From Ruminococcus sp. (GTDB lineage Bacteria > Bacillota > Clostridia > Oscillospirales > Acutalibacteraceae): a stretch of DNA of 64,000 nucleotides. A model generated the notes under the pieces. That model had not been told where the DNA came from, ran no database searches, and was given only the letters and a program-made list of their open reading frames with translations. The translations under genes and the position numbers were made by a program. The stretch spans positions 62,001 to 126,000 of the forward strand of contig JALFTC010000014.1 in NCBI GenBank assembly GCA_022779485.1, written 5' to 3'. Below are positions 58,038 to 64,000 of this stretch, piece by piece (within the stretch, counting starts at the first letter, position 1; each line of letters opens with the position of its first letter).

Positions 58038-58292
58038 ATGGATAAAATATGTCAAAGTTGCGGTATGCCTATTCCATCTAATGAACAATTAGGCACAGAA
58101 AAGGATGGAAAAATAAATAACGACTACTGTAAATACTGCTACGAAAAAGGTGAATTTATTGACAAGGTGACAATGGAAGAATACATAGAAATGTGTTCAC
58201 AATACGGTTCACAGGCAGGAATGACAAATGAAGAAATGAAAGAGCATTGTGAAAAGCTTTTCCCTACATTAAAAAGGTGGAAAGCTGAATGA
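58038..58292 (+). CDS. Putative zinc-ribbon protein
   Basis: MDKICQSCGMPIPSNEQLGTEKDGKINNDYCKYCYEKGEFI; CxxC...CxxC. Confidence 0.82.
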   Translation: MDKICQSCGMPIPSNEQLGTEKDGKINNDYCKYCYEKGEFIDKVTMEEYIEMCSQYGSQAGMTNEEMKEHCEKLFPTLKRWKAE

Positions 58293-58336
58293 TTAGTATT
58301 GGCAAATAATGATTTGTACTTATGGTGGTGTGTGTA

Positions 58337-59911
58337 ATGAATGAAGAATCTAACCAGGGGTTGACCCTGCTGAAAAAAGGGCAGAAAGGACTGTTTCATC
58401 TGATTTTCAGCCGATTGGGACTGATTTTGCTGATGTTGGCAGTTCAGATTTTTGTTATGTTCGGTGTATTCTATTGGTTTGCAGAGTTTCTCCCTCATAT
58501 CTATGGCGGAATGATACTATTTATGGCGGTTATGGTGCTGTATCTCATTAACAGTCGTATGGATGCATCGGCAAAACTTACCTGGATGATGGTTATTATG
58601 CTGTTGCCCGTATTCGGTGCGTTGCTGTTTTGGTACACTCAAAGGGACTTGGGGAATCGCACCCTGAAAAAGCGTATGAATTGGCTGATTGACCATACAA
58701 GAAAGAGTATTCCCCAATCCCATAAGCTGATGGAAAAGCTGGACAAGGAGGCTCCTGAGGTTTCAGCACTTACCCGATATTTGGGGCGTAGCGGGTGCTA
58801 TCCTGTCTATGAAACCACCGATGTGACATATTTCCCATTGGGGGAAAAGATGTGGGAAGAGATGCTTAAGCAACTGGAACAGGCGGAGCATTTTATATTT
58901 TTGGAATACTTTATTGTAGATGAAGGGCTGATGTGGGGAAAACTATTGGAGATTTTGGCTCGGAAAGCCAAGCAGGGAGTTGAGGTTCGTGTAATGTACG
59001 ACGGCACCTGTGAGTTTTCAACACTGCCACACGATTATCCAAAGCGGTTGAAGGAACTGGGTATAAAGTGCAAAATGTTTTCACCTGTGACTCCCTTTCT
59101 CTCTACCCATTATAATTATAGGGATCACAGAAAAATTATGGTGATTGACGGACACACCGCCTTTACAGGCGGGGTGAATCTGGCAGATGAATACATAAAT
59201 CATAACAGCAAATACGGCCATTGGAAGGATGTAGGTGTTATGCTTAAGGGAGATGCTGTAAAAAGCTTTACCTTGATGTCATTGCAGAGCTGGAACATTG
59301 ATGAAAAACATCCTGAGTTCCAAAAATATTTGGATTATCCAACTTTTGCACCTAACAATACTTCAGGATATGTTATTCCCTATGGTGACTGCCCTTTGGA
59401 TAAGGACAAGGTGGGTGAGCGTATCTATATGGATATTTTGAATAGGGCACAGAAGTATGTGCATATTATGACGCCCTATCTGATAATGGATAACGAAATG
59501 GAAACAGCACTGAAATTCGCTTCCGAGCGTGGAGTGGAAGTTTCTCTTATTCTGCCGGGAGTGACTGACAGTGCAGCCGCCCATGGCTTGGCATGGACAC
59601 ACTATGCCTCATTGCTGGAGTCAGGAGTGAAAATATACGAATACACACCGGGATTTGTTCACGCAAAGGTGTTTGTCAGCGATGATAAGGAGGCGGTTGT
59701 TGGCACAATCAATATGGATTACAGGAGCCTTTATCATCACTTTGAGTGTGCCACCTATTTGCATAAAACCGACTGTATAACGGATATTGAACAGGATTAT
59801 AGAGAAACTCTTTCAAAGTGCGTTGAGATAACACCCCGCTCACAAAGAAAGGTAAAATTCAGCCGAAAGGTGATAGGAGTTCTCCTAAAAGTTTTTGCAC
59901 CTTTGATGTAA
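58337..59911 (+). CDS. cls: Cardiolipin synthase
   Basis: Two PLD HKD motifs (HYNYRDHRKIMVIDG; FVHAKVFVSDDKEAVVGTINMDYRS), N-terminal TMs. Confidence 0.94.
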   Translation: MNEESNQGLTLLKKGQKGLFHLIFSRLGLILLMLAVQIFVMFGVFYWFAEFLPHIYGGMILFMAVMVLYLINSRMDASAKLTWMMVIMLLPVFGALLFWYTQRDLGNRTLKKRMNWLIDHTRKSIPQSHKLMEKLDKEAPEVSALTRYLGRSGCYPVYETTDVTYFPLGEKMWEEMLKQLEQAEHFIFLEYFIVDEGLMWGKLLEILARKAKQGVEVRVMYDGTCEFSTLPHDYPKRLKELGIKCKMFSPVTPFLSTHYNYRDHRKIMVIDGHTAFTGGVNLADEYINHNSKYGHWKDVGVMLKGDAVKSFTLMSLQSWNIDEKHPEFQKYLDYPTFAPNNTSGYVIPYGDCPLDKDKVGERIYMDILNRAQKYVHIMTPYLIMDNEMETALKFASERGVEVSLILPGVTDSAAAHGLAWTHYASLLESGVKIYEYTPGFVHAKVFVSDDKEAVVGTINMDYRSLYHHFECATYLHKTDCITDIEQDYRETLSKCVEITPRSQRKVKFSRKVIGVLLKVFAPLM

Positions 59912-59934
59912 ATGATTTAATCAGTGTTTCCCTA
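59910..59934. repeat. Solo terminal arm of the 165-bp palindromic element (left-arm type)
   Basis: AAATGATTTAATCAGTGTTTCCCTA, matching the left-arm end of the full copies (reverse complement); overlaps the cls stop codon. Confidence 0.8.
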
Positions 59935-59952
59935 ATAATACTGTAAAACATT

Positions 59953-59992
59953 ACAGGCAAAGATGAATTCGCTTCATCTTTGCCTGTTTTTT
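59953..59992. terminator. Terminator between convergent cls and ABC ATPase genes
   Basis: ACAGGCAAAGATGAA-TTCG-CTTCATCTTTGCCTGTTTTTT. Confidence 0.8.
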
Positions 59993-60045
59993 GAATATTA
60001 CAATATTTTGGAGAATTACTTACTAAATCACATCACAAAGAATTT

Positions 60046-60909
60046 TCAATTCTCAAACACATACAAATACAAGTCCTCAAGGGTTGGGGGTACTGGTTTT
60101 GGTGCGTAATTTTTTGGTGGTGTATCGGTTACTATTCTCACTGTTATTTTGTCACCGCTGTGGAATAGATTTGACACACGGTAGTTTTCCTGGAAATACT
60201 TTAATTCTTCCTTTTCGATTTCCACTTCAAAAACCTTGTTTTCTATTTCCTTTGTAAGGCTGTTACAGGTGTTGTGGGATATGAGTTTGCCCTCTTTCAG
60301 CAGGATAATTTCCTTTGCTATGAACTCAATGTCGGACACAACATGGGTGGAGATTAGGACTATTTTGTCCTCGGCTATCTCACTTATAAAATTTCTTATT
60401 CGTATTCTTTCCTTTGGGTCAAGTCCTGCTGTCGGCTCGTCAAGGAGTAACACCGTTGGGTTACCAAGCAAAGCCTGAGCCAGTAAAACCCTCTGTTTCA
60501 TTCCTCCGGAAAACTCACCGATTTTTTTGTGGGCAACATTATCAAGATTAACCACCTTTAGCAAACGGTCAGTTTCTTCTTTTGCTTGTTTTCTTGATAT
60601 GCCTTTCAGATTTGCCATATAAAGCAGGAATGCTTTGGATGAAAATTTATCGTAAAAGCCCTGTTGCTGTGGCATATATCCCAGTTCTTTTCTAAAGGCT
60701 TTCCCTAACTTTAAAATATCTGTTCCGTCAAAAAGGATTTCACCGGAGTTTCTTCTTACATTGTCTGTAATAAGGTTCATAAGTGTAGTTTTTCCTGCGC
60801 CGTTTGCACCTAAAAGACCATAAACCCCTTCATTAAGCTTTATATTAATATTACTTAGTGCCTGATATTTGCCGTAACACTTGCTGAGATTTTTAATTTC
60901 AAGCTCCAT
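60046..60909 (-). CDS. ABC transporter ATP-binding protein
   Basis: GANGAGKTT Walker A, FSGGMKQRV signature, LLLDEPTAGLDP. Confidence 0.93.
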   Translation of the reverse strand: MELEIKNLSKCYGKYQALSNINIKLNEGVYGLLGANGAGKTTLMNLITDNVRRNSGEILFDGTDILKLGKAFRKELGYMPQQQGFYDKFSSKAFLLYMANLKGISRKQAKEETDRLLKVVNLDNVAHKKIGEFSGGMKQRVLLAQALLGNPTVLLLDEPTAGLDPKERIRIRNFISEIAEDKIVLISTHVVSDIEFIAKEIILLKEGKLISHNTCNSLTKEIENKVFEVEIEKEELKYFQENYRVSNLFHSGDKITVRIVTDTPPKNYAPKPVPPTLEDLYLYVFEN

Positions 60910-63310
60910 TTACACACCACCTTTTATTTGAAAACACTAATCCTGTTATTCCCAAAAGCATCACTAAGGCTATTGGAATAACAAAGACAAAGCTTGTGCT
61001 TTCTCCTAACAATTTTGAAACAGAAACGAGGATTGACAAGGACAAATATTTGAATATATCAATACCCAAACTATACAAAAGTGACGGTACAACCAACACA
61101 AGTGTTGATACTGCAATACATACTTCATATCTTGTAACCGTTGAAATAAAACAAATAATATACGCTACACATAAAATCATAACAAGCTTTATTAAATACA
61201 CCAAAATCAAATAGGTCATTATAGAAACCTGAAATGGTAATTCCTTGAAAAACATCAGACTTTTAACAGGTGCTGTGAGATTTTCGAGATTATAGTTGAC
61301 CGACACTCTGTAAAAATCAGTTGCACCTGTAACAAGCCAGATAAACACTGCAACAATTGACGCCACTGCTGTCTTTTTTCTGAATATGTAATTCCGTCCT
61401 CTATATGTAGCTTTCATAGTATAATAAACATTGGATTTTTTCTCATATGCAAATACACCGCTTAACAAAATGATTAACACGAAAATTGATATGATTGCAT
61501 TTTTCGTTTGTTGAGCGTAGCCCCCTTTTCCCAACAGTTCGCTATATCCCTGTGGATTCACAATCCATACATCATTTTCCTTTGCGTAGGATAACCTTTC
61601 CTCTAAAATTTCAAGAGCCTCTCTTTTGCTGTCATAAGCTAAGGATTTCATTTCCTTGCTTTGGTATTCTTCACCTGTGATTTTGTCATTTCTATAGTCA
61701 CTTACAGCCTTTGCATATTCTTTATCAACCGCCTCTATTTCTGTTGCCAGATTTTTCACATAGACTTCGGCATTATTTATACCATTACCGCTGTACTTCT
61801 CATAAAAGCTATTTACTACACTGTCAGTGGCACCGTAATATATTGTATCGGTATTAACAGAGTTAAAAAGGATAAACAAAAAAACAACAGCCACTATAAA
61901 GCCTTTTTGGATAACAAGAATTTTATACAGCTCATAACCAATAACAGTGAGCCTTTCTATCATCAGCCAATAAATATTTTTAATCCTTGCAACAAGACTT
62001 GATATTATAATTTCAATCTTTGCAGGGGTTTTGATTGGTCTTTTTAATGTTGAGGAAATCACCGCTAATGTTGAGAAAACAATAATACAAATTATGGCTC
62101 CTGTAATAAGCAGACTAAACATATTTAATGTAAATCCAAGGGTTTCAAGGTTTCTGTATTTTATAATTGCATTTGACGGATTTATAAAGGTGAATATGTT
62201 AATACACTTAAATAATGAAAAATAGTTTTGGTAAGGCAGGTAGTTATATATCAAAAACTCCCCTGCGAAAACTATTCCGGTTATGCCAAAGGCAAATGTT
62301 ATATTCTGTATAAAAGCAAAAATCAACCAAAGTATAGAGGCAAGTGCCATCTGCATTAATACGGTTACACCAATATAAAAGACGATAAATTGTAGCTCTG
62401 ACATTGGAAAAACAAAGTTTTTAAACATTGCTATAGACTGGACATTCCTTGATAAATCCGCAGTTCCGCCATAAATAGCAAATGCTGTGGTAAACATACA
62501 TATGTACATAACAGCAGTTGCAAAAGCGGTTATAATTGAAAGAATACCTGCTCTTTTTAAGGCAAGGTGCAGTCTTCCCTTTGGGTTAGAATATATCAGA
62601 GTCCACAAGCCTTGCTTTCTTTCTTCCAAAAAGATTAAAACTAAGAACAGACTGAAAACTATCAGCAAATAATTAGGCAGTTCAGAATTTACAACTGAAA
62701 CAATCGGTTCATCTATACCTATAGACAGTTTTATATTTTTCAGTTTGGAATAATCCTGCACCGTTTTTTCAATGTTATCATTTACAGTATTGTTCTCTGT
62801 TTTGAAAATACTGATGCTGTTCATATTTTCTGCACTGCCGTTAATGCTTTCAAGGTAAGCCGGATAGCTATCTATATATTCAATTTGTTCTAAAATTTCT
62901 GTAAGTGCTTTCTGCTGAACATATAGACTGTTAGCGTTTATAGTCTTTTTATTATTATCGTAGTAATTTGCAGTTTTCTTATTTTCTTGTCGGAGCTGTT
63001 GTTCACTTTCCATCCACAATTCTTCATACTGTTTGTAATTATCAGACTTCATTTTGTCAAAATCAATCAAATCGCAAAGTGTTGTTACATATGTAAGTTT
63101 ATTTGCAGCAGTTTCAGCCAACTTTTCGGGACGACAGTTTTTAAGCTCATCTACAAATTTTCCTCTTGCTGTGTTTATTTCAGCAATACTATAACCACTG
63201 TATTCTTCATTTTTCATCTGAGAATTAATAAATAAACCAACACCTATTACAAGGATAAACACAAATAAAAACAAGGTCTTGGTATTAAAAACTACTCTTC
63301 TAAATTCCAT
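60899..63310 (-). CDS. ABC-2-type transporter permease, double-length
   Basis: About 800 aa, two repeated membrane halves each with a large extracytoplasmic segment; overlaps the ATPase gene. Confidence 0.82.
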   Translation of the reverse strand: MEFRRVVFNTKTLFLFVFILVIGVGLFINSQMKNEEYSGYSIAEINTARGKFVDELKNCRPEKLAETAANKLTYVTTLCDLIDFDKMKSDNYKQYEELWMESEQQLRQENKKTANYYDNNKKTINANSLYVQQKALTEILEQIEYIDSYPAYLESINGSAENMNSISIFKTENNTVNDNIEKTVQDYSKLKNIKLSIGIDEPIVSVVNSELPNYLLIVFSLFLVLIFLEERKQGLWTLIYSNPKGRLHLALKRAGILSIITAFATAVMYICMFTTAFAIYGGTADLSRNVQSIAMFKNFVFPMSELQFIVFYIGVTVLMQMALASILWLIFAFIQNITFAFGITGIVFAGEFLIYNYLPYQNYFSLFKCINIFTFINPSNAIIKYRNLETLGFTLNMFSLLITGAIICIIVFSTLAVISSTLKRPIKTPAKIEIIISSLVARIKNIYWLMIERLTVIGYELYKILVIQKGFIVAVVFLFILFNSVNTDTIYYGATDSVVNSFYEKYSGNGINNAEVYVKNLATEIEAVDKEYAKAVSDYRNDKITGEEYQSKEMKSLAYDSKREALEILEERLSYAKENDVWIVNPQGYSELLGKGGYAQQTKNAIISIFVLIILLSGVFAYEKKSNVYYTMKATYRGRNYIFRKKTAVASIVAVFIWLVTGATDFYRVSVNYNLENLTAPVKSLMFFKELPFQVSIMTYLILVYLIKLVMILCVAYIICFISTVTRYEVCIAVSTLVLVVPSLLYSLGIDIFKYLSLSILVSVSKLLGESTSFVFVIPIALVMLLGITGLVFSNKRWCVNGA

Positions 63311-63316
63311 AACAAA

Positions 63317-64000
63317 TTATCCTATATTTATTTCTCCATCATCGGAAATTGTAAATACAGTTTCCCATTTAACATTACTATTAATTTGGGAAATATCAGC
63401 ACCAAGAACTTCCCTGTTGTTGGTTTCCATATATAGTCTTCTACCATCAGAGCCGACAAAATACTCACAGTCAGGAATATTTACATCATTTATAACCTTG
63501 CCCTCTTCATCAATAATATGCAACACATAATCTTCCGGTTCTGCTATACCGTTATCCCAGTTGGTGTAATATATGTAATTATGGTCACTTACTACGATTG
63601 CGGATTTGTCTTTGTTTTGGCATATTGGAAAAATCTTACCTGACTTCAAATCATATGCATTTATATCTCTGTCTTTAAAGTAATAAATTTTGTTATTGAA
63701 AACAGTAAAACAACTGTTTGTATCTATAAGTTTTTCCTTTTTGTCTGTGTTAATATTAAGGCGATAAATTTCTCCCTTATAGTTTTCATAATCTTCGTTT
63801 TCAGAGTATGAGTATGAAAAATACATATAATTGCCAACACAGGCAAACCGTGAAATAAAGCCTGTATTATCTTCACACCGGAAAATCTCAGTTTTGTATT
63901 GGGGGCTGTTGATGTTCAGCTTATAAATACAAAAATTGCCCTTTGAGTTTATTGCCGTCCAAAAGGCATATCCCCTATGTACTGCAAACTCTCCTACACT
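63317..64000 (-). CDS. Beta-propeller-like (DUF5050-like) protein, 3' part; gene continues beyond the right edge
   Basis: The ORF-track M at 63826 is internal: the reading frame continues to 64000 (...SVGEFAVHRGYAFWTAINSKGNFCIYKLNINSPQYKTEIFRCEDNTGFISRFACVGNYMYFSYS); repeated NxIYYxK/YYTNWD-like blades. Confidence 0.7.
   Translation of the reverse strand, partial: SVGEFAVHRGYAFWTAINSKGNFCIYKLNINSPQYKTEIFRCEDNTGFISRFACVGNYMYFSYSYSENEDYENYKGEIYRLNINTDKKEKLIDTNSCFTVFNNKIYYFKDRDINAYDLKSGKIFPICQNKDKSAIVVSDHNYIYYTNWDNGIAEPEDYVLHIIDEEGKVINDVNIPDCEYFVGSDGRRLYMETNNREVLGADISQINSNVKWETVFTISDDGEINIG

Noticed and set aside
1-64000. Prophage, integrative element, toxin-antitoxin or CRISPR-Cas system
   Set aside because: No integrase, transposase, phage structural, TA or Cas sequence was recognised anywhere in the window.

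Overview
This 64 kb window looks like an ordinary bacterial chromosome segment from a low-to-mid GC, spore-forming Clostridia, probably a Ruminococcus-like gut starch degrader. That placement is inferred from SpoIIID plus a dockerin-bearing pullulanase. Most of it is housekeeping: glnS, an ABC transporter, metF with a split metH, glmS, an FHA-FtsW/RodA fusion with a PBP, secA, a feoA-feoA-feoB cluster, nadE, Trk K+ uptake, alr and cls. There are two tandem tRNA-Pro genes. I see no CRISPR array, prophage or transposase.

The most interesting block is about 45.8-57.2 kb. A secreted type I pullulanase with a dockerin is followed by a four-gene sortase-pilus-like cluster: a large adhesin with an N-terminal starch-binding-like module, an isopeptide-type pilin, and two sortases.

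The second highlight is a 165-bp, almost fully palindromic, TA-bounded element. It has three full copies and two solo arms, shows a paired substitution between copies, and sits inside the feo and pilus clusters. It also contributes stop codons to neighbouring genes. A second dispersed repeat family and an unexplained GC-rich segment carrying an inverted tRNA-Pro fragment are also present.
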